The notes beneath the pieces are model-generated. The model was not told the origin of the DNA, ran no database searches, and saw nothing but the letters and a program-made list of their open reading frames with translations. Source: Algoriphagus sp. TR-M9 (GTDB lineage: Bacteria > Bacteroidota > Bacteroidia > Cytophagales > Cyclobacteriaceae). Taken from it: DNA of 64,000 nucleotides. Each line of letters starts with the position of its first letter. Within the stretch, counting starts at the first letter, position 1. The translations under genes were made by a program, and so were the position numbers. Location of the stretch: NCBI RefSeq assembly GCF_027594545.1, contig NZ_CP115160.1:3840501-3904500 (forward strand), written 5' to 3'. Below are positions 47,863 through 57,079 of this stretch, in pieces.

Positions 47863-48754
47863 TTCTCCCTCTTGGATTCCTTCCTTCTTCTGTATCGAAA
47901 CTGTTCAGCCGCTTGATTTTATTGATATCAAAATCATCCCTGACTTCCTTAGATAGATTCGTGTCTGCAGAAATTTTGGAATACTCCTCCTTGATATTGT
48001 TTAAATCCCGGACTGCATCCTTGTCTTTCGGATTTCTGGAAATCCTTCGCTCTACTTGTTTTTGGACCGCTTTAACAGCTTGCAAATACCCTTCGGTATA
48101 AGCTTTTTCCTCCCGGCTTTTCTTACCCAACATCTTCTCAACTCCGGTAATCAACAGGTAAGAAAGTCCTCCGTCTAGCATCACCGAAAGAACCAATCCT
48201 TTGTTATTAGATCGTATCCCTTTGGGAGAGGATGGGGATAGTTGAAATTCCGTTCCATCTTCCAAAGTCACAGTATCACCCTCCTTGTATTTTTTCTTTT
48301 GCTGTGGGGAAAGCTCTTCACCGTTTACCTGATGAGGAGCCTTGATGTCTCTGGGATTATAGGATAGAAATTGCTTGGTTCGGTGGTCATATTCAACTAC
48401 CTGGGATTGGACATTACCATCCTTGTCCACGTAGCTTTTCTTCAAGTTTGCCAATTCCTTTTTGACCAATTGATTTTGTTCTGATTCGCTCAAATCTGGA
48501 TGAGGGTTCGCTTCTGTATAGACAGGGTCAATTCGTAAAGATGGATTTCCATCTTCTCCTCGAACTATGGAAAGTCTTGCCGGCAGTTTATCTATTTGGA
48601 TCTCTTTCCCCTTCAAATCTTTCAATTCGACGATATCAGTCATTTTTCCATTTTTCAAGGCATGGACTTCTTTTTCCGGAATGGTAAAATTTCCGTCTTT
48701 GACGATGCCGAAAATCTCCAAATCCCTCATTGGTAATGCACTTAGACTTTTCAT
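47825..48754 (-). CDS. DUF3945-like protein of the conjugative element
   Basis: A 309-residue soluble protein. The segment YDHRTKQFLSYNPRDIKAPHQVNGEELSPQQKKKYKEGDTVTLEDG matches the DUF3945 repeat pattern found in Bacteroidota mobile-element proteins, often fused to topoisomerase-like or DUF4099 parts. The C-terminal third is charged and helical. It starts 5 bp after the M23 peptidase gene stop. The biochemical role is unknown; association with DNA processing on conjugative elements is the usual context. Confidence 0.7.
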   Translation of the reverse strand: MKSLSALPMRDLEIFGIVKDGNFTIPEKEVHALKNGKMTDIVELKDLKGKEIQIDKLPARLSIVRGEDGNPSLRIDPVYTEANPHPDLSESEQNQLVKKELANLKKSYVDKDGNVQSQVVEYDHRTKQFLSYNPRDIKAPHQVNGEELSPQQKKKYKEGDTVTLEDGTEFQLSPSSPKGIRSNNKGLVLSVMLDGGLSYLLITGVEKMLGKKSREEKAYTEGYLQAVKAVQKQVERRISRNPKDKDAVRDLNNIKEEYSKISADTNLSKEVRDDFDINKIKRLNSFDTEEGRNPRGRNGEQANDQERDI

Positions 48755-48758
48755 ATTG

Positions 48759-49388
48759 TTATTGATTTGTTATATGGTTTAATAGCTCTTCTTTACTCGA
48801 AATCTTGGAAATCATCTGAATGAAAAGTGTAGGACTGATGTACTTCTTCCCCTTTTTGATGGTCAAATGAAGATGATCCCCGGTTGACTTTCCTGTACTA
48901 CCAGAAATTCCGAGCACAGAACCTGGTAAAACACTTTCGTCCTCCAATACAGACACGTAGGAAAGATGGCCGTAAACTGCCTCGTACTTTCCGTGCTGTA
49001 CTTTGACAAAGTTTCCCAATAGCGGGTCTGTTCCTACCGATTCAACTCTACCGTGCAGCATAGAATAGACTTTGGATCTATTGGTTTTAAGATCTATTCC
49101 CCGGTGAAAGGAGCGATCCTTAGTAATCGGGTCAATTCGATGTCCATACCTTGATGTCACGGAAAAGCTATCTAATGGAAGGGAGGCAAGTAAAACCTTA
49201 TTCACATTTTCAATCGGTTGAATCAGTTCAGAATAATTGCCCAAATCTTTGGAGACTATTTCTAAAGGAACTGCTTGTTGGATCACTTTTACTTTAGGAA
49301 CTCCTTTGTGGAATTGATGGGGGTTGAATTGAGCAAATCCATCCTGTGCAACAAAAAGAAAAAGAGCCATAACTAGAGTCCAATTCAT
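48759..49388 (-). CDS. M23 family metallopeptidase of the transfer region
   Basis: A 209-residue protein with a signal peptide (MNWTLVMALFLFVAQDGFAQ) and a C-terminal M23 LytM-type domain: VTSRYGHRIDP, SFHRGIDLKTN (His and Asp ligands) and GDHLHLTI (HxH). It cuts peptidoglycan cross-links. Its place right after the coupling protein suggests that it opens the wall for the transfer apparatus, like VirB1-type muramidases in other systems. All four metal ligands are present, so it is likely active. Confidence 0.85.
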   Translation of the reverse strand: MNWTLVMALFLFVAQDGFAQFNPHQFHKGVPKVKVIQQAVPLEIVSKDLGNYSELIQPIENVNKVLLASLPLDSFSVTSRYGHRIDPITKDRSFHRGIDLKTNRSKVYSMLHGRVESVGTDPLLGNFVKVQHGKYEAVYGHLSYVSVLEDESVLPGSVLGISGSTGKSTGDHLHLTIKKGKKYISPTLFIQMISKISSKEELLNHITNQ

Positions 49389-49400
49389 TGAAATTTTGAT

Positions 49401-51392
49401 TTAGTTAACCGTCGCCATTTCCCGATGTCTTTCAATAATTTCAGTTACCTGACGATGGATTTTCTCAAAGTTCTTTTCTAATATCTCCTCCTTTTTACCT
49501 TTAAAATCATAGTACTTTGGAGTAGTTCGGTAGGAGTTTTCTTCCTTTCGGATCTCCTTCATATCGAGATTTACGCGGCAATGAATATTGGACGTTTTAT
49601 ACTTCCCATCGAATTCAGTCCCTTCTGTAGCAATAATCCCGGCCACTTCCCCTGTATGCATGGAGGCAATTTTTCCGGCAGGAATAAGAGGCTCGTATTT
49701 TTCGCTGTATGACACCGATGTTTTTTCTCGATCAATGGAAACACTCTGGCCTAATTGCTTTCGCTTGCCAAACATCATTTCCAACCAGGACAAAGTGTCC
49801 TTATGCCGAACTGAGCCACAAAGGACATTTCCGATCACCGAAGTCATGGTTGAAGCGGTATCCTTTCCCTGCAACTGGTTTAGCTGTGGAAGTTCCTGGA
49901 GTCCAAGCAATACAGCTACTTTATTGCTTCTAGCGGTGGAGATCAGATTTTCGATCTTGTGGATGTAGAAAGTCGGGGCCTCATCCGCAATCAGGGCAGT
50001 AGGTAGATTTCCTTTGGTGTTAATCAAACGAGTGAGCCTATTGATCACAACAGAATAGCATGTCCCGGTAATGCTTTGAGTCTCTGTGCTGTTGGCAAGG
50101 ACCAATACAGATGGAGAGTTGGGATCTGAGATTTTAAGGTCAAAATCATCCCCACTGAATACCCAGGCTGTTTCCTTGGTGTTGAGTCTGGAAAGGAAAA
50201 TTTTCAGTGTTCCGACCTGACCTTCCAGTTGTTTGAACACCTTCTTTTCGTAGGCACTTCGAAAAGGAGAAATCATTGACCTGAGCTCTGGATACTTGGT
50301 CAGGCAGTCGAAAATATCCTCATAGTCCCTGTTCAGAAAATCCAGCACATGGGCAAATGTCGAGTACTTTCCTTCCTCATACCTAGACACAAAGAAGATA
50401 CATGCTGAGAGAAAATTGATCGCCGATTGTTCAAAGAATTTATCAGCTCCTCCCGAGGAATCGGATTTTTGAAGAGACTGGAAAATTGCCTCTGCAGTTT
50501 CGGATGCATTGGCTACTGTTTTCAGATACCGTCTATTGATCGGATTGATCCGTCTGGAGTATTCAACCTCATCCAGATTGATCACATGGAATTTGAAATT
50601 TGGATTTTTCTTTTTGTCTTGTGCTTTCAGATAATGGAAATAAGCGATCTGTGCCAAATCCGGAAATTTGAAATCATAGAGGCACATGGTAAATCCTTTT
50701 CCGATCATCTGTCGGATAAAGGGATTGATTACTCCAAAAGACTTTCCGGAGCCTGGTGTTCCTATCACAAAGGTTCCACGGAATGGATTGACCAAATTGA
50801 TCCATCCGTTTCGGACTTTTCCCTTGTAATAGAATTTCATGGGAATATTGACTGAATAGGGATTTTCGACCTTTTTTTTATCCTGCATGAAGGATTCTCC
50901 CTCGATATTCCATTCATCCTTGCCCAGTCCTGATTTGATCATTTTGGACACATTGTCCAAGGAGGTATGAATTAGTACAGCCCCAATGAATGTACTCAAG
51001 ATGTAACCGACATTTTCAATGGAGGTATAATCGATTACCAAAAAAGAGTTTTCCAAAGTGAAGATATAGACCGATCCAAAAAACAGGATTAGTCCCATTG
51101 CCAAGGGAAAAACGATTTGTCCTTTTGGATTTAGATCAAGGTTCTTTTTGGATTTTGTACCGATGGCAGCAAGGCAAATCGCAAGTAAGATGGCGATTTT
51201 CCCAATCAAGACATTTTGATAGATTTTCAGGTTAAGGAGTTTGTCAAAAAGTGGGAAAAGAAATCTCCCAACCTCTTCCATTTCCATCAGCTTCGGAGCA
51301 TAGACAAACATTAGGATGTCCATGAATACCATCAGATAAACGATGAATTGGAATGTACTATGAAGGCTTTTTAACTCTCTTTTCTCATTCAT
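49401..51392 (-). CDS. Type IV coupling protein (VirD4/TraG-type ATPase)
   Basis: A 663-residue membrane ATPase. N-terminal membrane helices occupy about residues 15-150. Walker A GTPGSGKSFGV and Walker B ALIADEAPTFYI are present, with LLGLQELPQL after them as in VirD4/TraG proteins. It carries relaxosome-bound DNA to the secretion channel. Unlike CTnDOT, where the coupling protein (MobC) sits with the mob genes, here it follows traN directly. It ends 12 bp before the M23 gene. Confidence 0.9.
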   Translation of the reverse strand: MNEKRELKSLHSTFQFIVYLMVFMDILMFVYAPKLMEMEEVGRFLFPLFDKLLNLKIYQNVLIGKIAILLAICLAAIGTKSKKNLDLNPKGQIVFPLAMGLILFFGSVYIFTLENSFLVIDYTSIENVGYILSTFIGAVLIHTSLDNVSKMIKSGLGKDEWNIEGESFMQDKKKVENPYSVNIPMKFYYKGKVRNGWINLVNPFRGTFVIGTPGSGKSFGVINPFIRQMIGKGFTMCLYDFKFPDLAQIAYFHYLKAQDKKKNPNFKFHVINLDEVEYSRRINPINRRYLKTVANASETAEAIFQSLQKSDSSGGADKFFEQSAINFLSACIFFVSRYEEGKYSTFAHVLDFLNRDYEDIFDCLTKYPELRSMISPFRSAYEKKVFKQLEGQVGTLKIFLSRLNTKETAWVFSGDDFDLKISDPNSPSVLVLANSTETQSITGTCYSVVINRLTRLINTKGNLPTALIADEAPTFYIHKIENLISTARSNKVAVLLGLQELPQLNQLQGKDTASTMTSVIGNVLCGSVRHKDTLSWLEMMFGKRKQLGQSVSIDREKTSVSYSEKYEPLIPAGKIASMHTGEVAGIIATEGTEFDGKYKTSNIHCRVNLDMKEIRKEENSYRTTPKYYDFKGKKEEILEKNFEKIHRQVTEIIERHREMATVN

Positions 51393-51404
51393 TCCGCTCC
51401 TCTT

Positions 51405-52241
51405 TTAAAGTGTATCTGCATTCAGAAGATCAGAGTATTTGACCTGCATCTTGAGTGCCCTTCCGCTGATTTGGGATTCCGTCAATTCGATGGTAAACAC
51501 CTTGGAATTGGGAAAAGTCACCTTTTTGAAGACATAGATATTTCGATATTTCCTTTCAAAGCTCTCTGTTGAAAACAACTGGTATTCTGGTTCAATCTCT
51601 ATGGACTGGACATTGGTTGCCTTGAGGATTCGCTTATCCTCGATCTTAAACCTGAGCTGGTCCAGGTCAAACTTTAGGTTTGTTTTGTTTTTGAAGGAGA
51701 TGTCCAAAAAGATATAATCATCCACCGTGTAGATGTTGTTGACTTGTCCAGTCACTCCATATTCTGTGTTTTGAGTGATTTTATTCTTCTTTTTATCCTT
51801 GAATGCTTCCGTCGCAAAAAATCGAAGCTCCTGGTCGCTCATGGGGATCTCACCTACTTCCAATGGAGTCGTATTGATGGGCAGGATTTCAATCTGAGTT
51901 TTCAGCTGGCGTTCGTCATGCGCATACCAAAGATCATATTGGGCAATAAATTTCTGGCCGATGATGGTCACCACTCCCAGGGATTTATTATATCCGTTCA
52001 AATCAGAAACACTGTCCCGGACTGCCTTCACTCGAAACACATTTTCCAAGGGAATATCTCCGATCATAACATTGGTGGAAATATCTACATACTGGATCGG
52101 CTCCGGTGAAAGGAAATGGAGCGATATTTCCTCGTCAATGTAAACTCTGGGAAGCTGCGTTTTCAACAAGGCTCCATTTTGCTGAGCATTAGCCGAAATT
52201 GAGACAGCCCAAAGGAAGAAAATTATAAGTTTCAGTTTCAT
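51405..52241 (-). CDS. traN: Conjugative transfer protein TraN (DUF4138)
   Basis: A 278-residue protein with a signal peptide (to ANAQQ) and the DUF4138 layout: an early LHFLSPEPIQYVDIST motif, FRVKAV, GVVTIIGQKFIAQYDL and C-terminal YIFLDISFKNKTNLKFDLDQLRFKIEDKR. In CTnDOT-like elements TraN is a VirB9-like outer-membrane part of the transfer channel. It is 6 bp after traM and 12 bp before the coupling protein gene. Confidence 0.88.
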   Translation of the reverse strand: MKLKLIIFFLWAVSISANAQQNGALLKTQLPRVYIDEEISLHFLSPEPIQYVDISTNVMIGDIPLENVFRVKAVRDSVSDLNGYNKSLGVVTIIGQKFIAQYDLWYAHDERQLKTQIEILPINTTPLEVGEIPMSDQELRFFATEAFKDKKKNKITQNTEYGVTGQVNNIYTVDDYIFLDISFKNKTNLKFDLDQLRFKIEDKRILKATNVQSIEIEPEYQLFSTESFERKYRNIYVFKKVTFPNSKVFTIELTESQISGRALKMQVKYSDLLNADTL

Positions 52242-52247
52242 AGTGGA

Positions 52248-53465
52248 TCAGTTTTGGTTTTGGATCATTTTTTCATTTGCCTGCAACTCACTAGGATCGA
52301 TCAAGAAAACAGAGGTTCCATACTTGATATTGGCTTTGTTCTTTTTGATAGTTTTAGAAACAGCCTGGGAAGTCGAGGTAAACATTCTTTGGAGCGCAGA
52401 CATATATAGCTGGCTCAAATCATCTGAGTTTTGCTGCATCGAAATATTCATCCCTCCTGTAGTATTGCTACTGAGTTCCTTGGAAAATTCCCTAAAAGCA
52501 CTGGCTGGAACATACAGTCCTTCCATTCCGTCCACATCATAAATGGAAAGATTAATAGGGCAGATTTGATCTCCCAACATTACGGAGGTAATGTTCAGCT
52601 TTACCCGCTGAGCATCATAGCCAGAAATCAAAGCATAGAGGTAAGTCCCTTTTCTGACGATGGCATTCCCAATTAGAACATCATCCAAAAGTCGGATTCT
52701 TAGCCTGGCTCCAAGCGTCCCGTTTTTGATATCCTGATCTATAATCGCCTCAATAAAATCCCTCTTCTTTTCTTTGGTGACAGTATTGAACAGGGTGGCC
52801 GCAGCATCAGATTTTTGGACTTTGTAAACCTCCCTTTCAATATTTTCTTTTGGAGCGTCCTTTTCCTTTTGCTGCTGCTCTTGATAGACAGGATCATTCG
52901 CTTTGGAAATGGAATCTATGACTGCCATTTGTGCTTTGAAGAGATCCATTGGGTCTTCATATTTATTAGCTGGGCTAGTCGTTTTTGCTCCCTCCAATTG
53001 ATTAATAGCCTGCAACAGTTCTTCATCCTCTTTCGAAAAGGTTTGTTGTCTGGAAATTCCTTGGGTAACTGATGGAACCGGGTTACTGGATTTTGATGGG
53101 GCAGAATAAAAGCTTGAGTTTTTTAAAGCATTGTCGATGGAATCCAAAAGTCTCTTTTCCTTTTCGTTATAAAGGCTCTTGATCTGACTGGACTCCTCGA
53201 CATCCAGTTCCAATCCTTTGATTGCAGTGTAGCCGTCATTCGCCCTTTTGTAGGTCTCTCGCGATGCATCCAGCTTTGTATCGATTGGTTTATTCTGAAT
53301 CTTCTCTGAAACTTTCCCTATCTGAGCCTGGATACCACTTGTTCCTTGAACGGGTTGGTTTAGGCTGTCCTTGCTGAATGATTTATACCCGTAAAACAGC
53401 AAACACAAAAAGGGAAGCATGATAATGGGCAAAATGTATTTCGGCTGTTTAAAGTCAATTTTCAT
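52248..53465 (-). CDS. traM: Conjugative transfer protein TraM
   Basis: 405 residues from the ATG at 53465; an earlier in-frame start would overlap traL more deeply and add an uncharged unconserved stretch. A single membrane helix (YILPIIMLPFLCLLFYGYKSF) is followed by a long Gln/Ser/Lys linker and a C-terminal beta domain (RLRIRLLDDVLIGNAIVRKGTYLYALISGYDAQRVKLNITSV). This is the VirB10-like TraM of Bacteroidota elements, spanning inner to outer membrane. It overlaps the upstream gene by 11 bp. Confidence 0.88.
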   Translation of the reverse strand: MKIDFKQPKYILPIIMLPFLCLLFYGYKSFSKDSLNQPVQGTSGIQAQIGKVSEKIQNKPIDTKLDASRETYKRANDGYTAIKGLELDVEESSQIKSLYNEKEKRLLDSIDNALKNSSFYSAPSKSSNPVPSVTQGISRQQTFSKEDEELLQAINQLEGAKTTSPANKYEDPMDLFKAQMAVIDSISKANDPVYQEQQQKEKDAPKENIEREVYKVQKSDAAATLFNTVTKEKKRDFIEAIIDQDIKNGTLGARLRIRLLDDVLIGNAIVRKGTYLYALISGYDAQRVKLNITSVMLGDQICPINLSIYDVDGMEGLYVPASAFREFSKELSSNTTGGMNISMQQNSDDLSQLYMSALQRMFTSTSQAVSKTIKKNKANIKYGTSVFLIDPSELQANEKMIQNQN

Positions 53466-53892
53466 CTTCTTTCGGTTGATTGTTGAAGTATTGCAATTGT
53501 TCAATCGCTTTTTCTAGGTAAATGGAATCTTCCTTAGAAATAGATTCTTGGGATATGATCCGTTCAATCTGAGCCTTCAATTCGTTCATCTGCATCGCCC
53601 GATAAGAGAGATCTTGCAAGGCAGAAAGTTCACCTCCCAAGTCACCGGGAATGGCATTCAGTTCTTTTTTTATACCATGGGATTGATCCCCCGATTCGGG
53701 TTTGAGGACAAAAAAGGTCAGAATGAAAGAAGCCACAATCAGAAGGATCATTGCGCTAAAAATCACTTTCGCATGCCGATCTAGAAAGGTCTTGGCCAGC
53801 CCCTCGTATGCTTTTACCTGTGGCGAGAATTCATTTTTGAATTCCTGGAATACAGTCGTATCTCTTACTTTAGAAGGTATTTTTCGAAACAT
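53455..53892 (-). CDS. TraL-like single-pass membrane protein
   Basis: A 145-residue protein with one membrane helix (VIFSAMILLIVASFILTFFVL, about residues 44-64) and a helical periplasmic tail. It lies between traK and traM, the traL position of CTnDOT, although CTnDOT TraL is not readily aligned by eye. It overlaps traK by 23 bp and traM by 11 bp. A structural role in the channel is inferred from position. Confidence 0.7.
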   Translation of the reverse strand: MFRKIPSKVRDTTVFQEFKNEFSPQVKAYEGLAKTFLDRHAKVIFSAMILLIVASFILTFFVLKPESGDQSHGIKKELNAIPGDLGGELSALQDLSYRAMQMNELKAQIERIISQESISKEDSIYLEKAIEQLQYFNNQPKEDEN

Positions 53893-54478
53893 TTGAGAGG
53901 TCTTTATTTTCTATGGTTTTCCAATTCGTGATCAATACCCCGTGACTGTTGTTTTCACTTCTGGGGATATCGATCAATTCACCTTCGGTAACTATAGATC
54001 TGGTGATCGTTGCGCTTCTTCGGTCGATCTTCTGCTTGCCGTAATAGTGAAACCTGTTTTGGTCAATGACAATCGAATCTGTCTGAATAGATAAAACTGA
54101 ACTTGATGAAAGGATGGAATTGAAATAGCCTTTCTCTTTCAGGTTGTTGTACTGGCCCACTCCCGTTTCATCCACAAAGTACATGGCCTTTTCCATCTGA
54201 TATTCGATGTGTTTATCATCGGGAGTCAGGTTAAAAAAGAGGCTGTGAAACAAGTCCACCGCTGCTTTATACTCAGCTGGCCTGTTCATTTGCATATTGG
54301 TCTGCTTCGCCAAAATGGGAATGTCTTTGTCCAGGATATAAATGGACTGTCTCGCGTTTGCTACCTGTTGATAGGCATATACTGACACAAACCCACAAAT
54401 GACAATGGAGGTCAAAAAACTTCCGATAGAAAGTAGGGTTGCCAACCTGATTTTCGATTCTATGTTTTTGATGATCAT
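53870..54478 (-). CDS. traK: Conjugative transfer protein TraK
   Basis: A 202-residue protein: N-terminal membrane helix (LATLLSIGSFLTSIVICGFVSVYAY), then the TraK body with PAEYKAAVDLFHSLFFNLTPDDKHIEYQMEKAMYFVD and a C-terminal VTEGELIDIPRSENNSHGVLITNW. TraK is the VirB8-like inner-membrane component. It begins 2 bp after traJ. Confidence 0.9.
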   Translation of the reverse strand: MIIKNIESKIRLATLLSIGSFLTSIVICGFVSVYAYQQVANARQSIYILDKDIPILAKQTNMQMNRPAEYKAAVDLFHSLFFNLTPDDKHIEYQMEKAMYFVDETGVGQYNNLKEKGYFNSILSSSSVLSIQTDSIVIDQNRFHYYGKQKIDRRSATITRSIVTEGELIDIPRSENNSHGVLITNWKTIENKDLSNVSKNTF

Positions 54479-54480
54479 GC

Positions 54481-55635
54481 TTAGATTACTTTAGCTCTGG
54501 AAATGGTTTTGGTAGCGGATGATCCCATTCTTCCTGCAGTAGTTGCAGCTGATGAAATACCTGAAGTAGATATGATCCAAGTGGATATGGAGGGAACTGT
54601 CAGTATAGCGATGGCACTGACGAAAAAAGCGACGATGACAAGCCCGAAGCTCAACAAGCCATTCCCTGCAAACCAAGCCATCTTTTCAAGCCTATCCACT
54701 CCGCCTCCTGCGGAAAGCAAATACTCGTACTTGTCGATTTCAACTTCTAGAGCATATTGCTGTAGCCTCCCGGTGATATAGAGAATCAAAAAAGCGACTC
54801 CTACATAAAGATTGACCGAGACGAAACGGGCAATCCAGGTTGTAAAAGCATCCCGAAAAGCCGGAAGGATACTGACCACTACCGCAAAAGGCCCAAGTAT
54901 TACCAGCACAGTAGAATAAATGATCTGGATCATGAAAATGATATAGACGCAAATCCTAAGAATCCACATTGCAATCAGTTCAATAATCTGGGTTACCAGC
55001 AATTGAAGGCTGGTTTGCATTCTGATCCGCATTTGCATAATCGGTGAAAGGATTTGGTCTGAAAAGAACCCTTTTACTCCGTCCACGATTACAGTTCCCA
55101 AATCCTCATCTGAATCCTCAGCCTGATCCGAAGCCATTTCAGTTACAGCTTGGTATTCCACCAGCTGGTCACCCATCTCCACCATGTAGGCGGCACGATC
55201 AAGACGAAGAGAATTATTGGTATCGTTCTGAGTACTGAATAGAGCTTCCGTCTTGGCCGCAATCAAATCAGTGGGAAAAGCAATGATTTGACAGAAAATT
55301 GGCCACCACATGAGCAGGATCACCAAGGCGAAGGGTCTTAAAAGCGGCATGATTTCCAACCTCTTGTCCCCTGCCATCATTTCGTAGCATTTTAGACTGA
55401 AAAAAATCAGCATGAAAATACAGGCCAAAGTCTGCGCATCCCTGATAAAAGGGTCGGAATGGGCAAAGCCGTAATCTCTCATTTCTTCAAAAAAGGTCAT
55501 GACGCCTCTATCGTAAATGCTGTTTCCCTGCAAGTAACTGATAGTCTCCTTGTACTCGTCATGGTTGCCAGACTGGGCAAATCCCATGATAGAAAAGCCT
55601 AGGAACATTAAAATTCCGGTGAAAAGCTTCTTCAT
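54481..55635 (-). CDS. traJ: Conjugative transfer protein TraJ
   Basis: A 384-residue polytopic protein with a signal-like N-terminus (LFTGILMFLGFSIMGFAQS) and about seven membrane helices (e.g. ALVILLMWWPIFCQIIAF, IFMIQIIYSTVLVILGPFAVVVSI, VNLYVGVAFLILYITG). This is the VirB6-like TraJ of Bacteroidota elements, an inner-membrane channel part. It overlaps the next gene upstream by 4 bp (ATGA). Confidence 0.88.
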   Translation of the reverse strand: MKKLFTGILMFLGFSIMGFAQSGNHDEYKETISYLQGNSIYDRGVMTFFEEMRDYGFAHSDPFIRDAQTLACIFMLIFFSLKCYEMMAGDKRLEIMPLLRPFALVILLMWWPIFCQIIAFPTDLIAAKTEALFSTQNDTNNSLRLDRAAYMVEMGDQLVEYQAVTEMASDQAEDSDEDLGTVIVDGVKGFFSDQILSPIMQMRIRMQTSLQLLVTQIIELIAMWILRICVYIIFMIQIIYSTVLVILGPFAVVVSILPAFRDAFTTWIARFVSVNLYVGVAFLILYITGRLQQYALEVEIDKYEYLLSAGGGVDRLEKMAWFAGNGLLSFGLVIVAFFVSAIAILTVPSISTWIISTSGISSAATTAGRMGSSATKTISRAKVI

Positions 55636-56414
55636 TTCAGGACTTGGGTTTGATTGGCAATTTTTTTGGCTATGTCCTCTTCATCCTGCGAATTTGAAAT
55701 AGTGAATTCCCCGCTTGCTTTTCGCTCATGAAGCTTCCGAAAGGCTAGCATATTGGCTGACATATCCAGCTTATATTGCCATTTTTCAAGTATATCCCTC
55801 ATTTCAAGCATAATCCTGTGGTACATTAGGATTCGCTGACCTCGCTCCATATCCAGGGTCTTTGAAAAACCGTAGCGCTCGGAAAGGGAAGCCATGTTGT
55901 CCAGATACCATTGATAGGCACCATGGTCGGTCATGTATTCGACAACCTCCGGGGCAATTCCTTGGAAAGCTGAGGAAACAGGATCTTCCAAAGGCTTGAG
56001 TTCCTTCTTATAATAGAGTTGATATAGAGGATCCGAGGCCGAAAGTGCACCTGATATCCGAGCCATTTCTGCACTAGCCAAATTCTTAACCGTATCCGAA
56101 TGTTGTTTGTAGTAGTCGGAAGAGATCTGCATCGCAGCAGCCAACCCAAGCCTCTGGGTCTGCTCTCCGGTGGGTGACAAAGGTCTTCTGTCTAGGTCTG
56201 GATAATTGGGATGCAATGCCCAAGTTGAATACCACAAGTAGTTAATAGGGATTCCTAAAACTTTGATGGTCTTTGGATAAAACTTGTCTTCATCCCATTG
56301 CTTGAAAACCATTCTCTCCTGTTGGGCAATAATGGCTTTATCCTTAATTAAAGTTTGTCCTTGACTCTTGAGACATATGCAAAAAATGATTGAAATTGTT
56401 AGTAAGGTTCTCAT
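55632..56414 (-). CDS. Secreted protein of the tra operon, hypothetical
   Basis: A 260-residue protein with a signal peptide (to SQGQ), otherwise helical. It has no strong similarity to the three paralogues that precede it. The middle holds YLWYSTWALHPNYPDLDRRPLSPTGEQTQRLGLAAAMQISSDYY and the end is charged. It overlaps both neighbours by 4 bp, so it belongs to the transfer operon. A TrbJ-like periplasmic role is possible but unproven. Confidence 0.75.
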   Translation of the reverse strand: MRTLLTISIIFCICLKSQGQTLIKDKAIIAQQERMVFKQWDEDKFYPKTIKVLGIPINYLWYSTWALHPNYPDLDRRPLSPTGEQTQRLGLAAAMQISSDYYKQHSDTVKNLASAEMARISGALSASDPLYQLYYKKELKPLEDPVSSAFQGIAPEVVEYMTDHGAYQWYLDNMASLSERYGFSKTLDMERGQRILMYHRIMLEMRDILEKWQYKLDMSANMLAFRKLHERKASGEFTISNSQDEEDIAKKIANQTQVLK

Positions 56415-57079
56415 CGTGTAAGAGTTTTCTGCTTGATGATAATTTCATTGATCAGCCCTAAATCCTTGTTGACGTAGGATTGATAGGGGTTAAGTGATCG
56501 GATTACTCCATTGGCTTTCGCCCAATAGATGCTGTTTTTTGCGGAAAGCATCAGAGCACGGATTACCTGCAGTTCCTTCTGGACAGTATCTAAAAGTTCG
56601 TCCCGGACATTGTAATTGATCAGCAGATTATTACCCTCGTTTAGGATCAGGCTTGACACCTCGGCAGCAAGGTTGATGCTTCTGGATTTAGCTTGTGCAG
56701 TATATTCTTCGACAAAAAGAAAAAGGAGCGGATTATCAGAGGCAAGCTCGAATGCCTCAGCTGAAATTGATTTGATATCCAGGACAGTCTCACCAATTAT
56801 CTTTACCTGAATTGCATCCTTAAATCCTTCATTGACCTGAGTCAGGGACTTGACTATCATCGTCTGAACCATCGCCAAACTGGATGAATTGACAACGATA
56901 TCATCTGTATTTTGCTTGATGACATCCAGCGTTTGGTGATACCCAATTTCGCTGACATTCCTCATAGCGGCATTTGCATTGACAATCGCAAAATGGTTTC
57001 TGTCAAACACCACCGTCACTGATTGGGAATATGCCTGAGCGACATTGATAAACAGCAAAAAGAAAATGAGCTTTTTCAT
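56411..57079 (-). CDS. Tandem tra paralogue 3 (secreted helical protein)
   Basis: A 222-residue protein with a signal peptide (MKKLIFFLLFINVAQAYSQ) and a helical body. It shares the C-terminal pattern LNPYQSYVNKDLGLINEI...KTLTR and the middle pattern ...NPLLFLFVEEYTAQAKSRSINLAAEVSSLIL with its two neighbours. Position between traG and traJ is that of TraI/DUF4141 (TrbJ-like) in CTnDOT. It overlaps both flanking genes by 4 bp. Confidence 0.75.
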   Translation of the reverse strand: MKKLIFFLLFINVAQAYSQSVTVVFDRNHFAIVNANAAMRNVSEIGYHQTLDVIKQNTDDIVVNSSSLAMVQTMIVKSLTQVNEGFKDAIQVKIIGETVLDIKSISAEAFELASDNPLLFLFVEEYTAQAKSRSINLAAEVSSLILNEGNNLLINYNVRDELLDTVQKELQVIRALMLSAKNSIYWAKANGVIRSLNPYQSYVNKDLGLINEIIIKQKTLTR

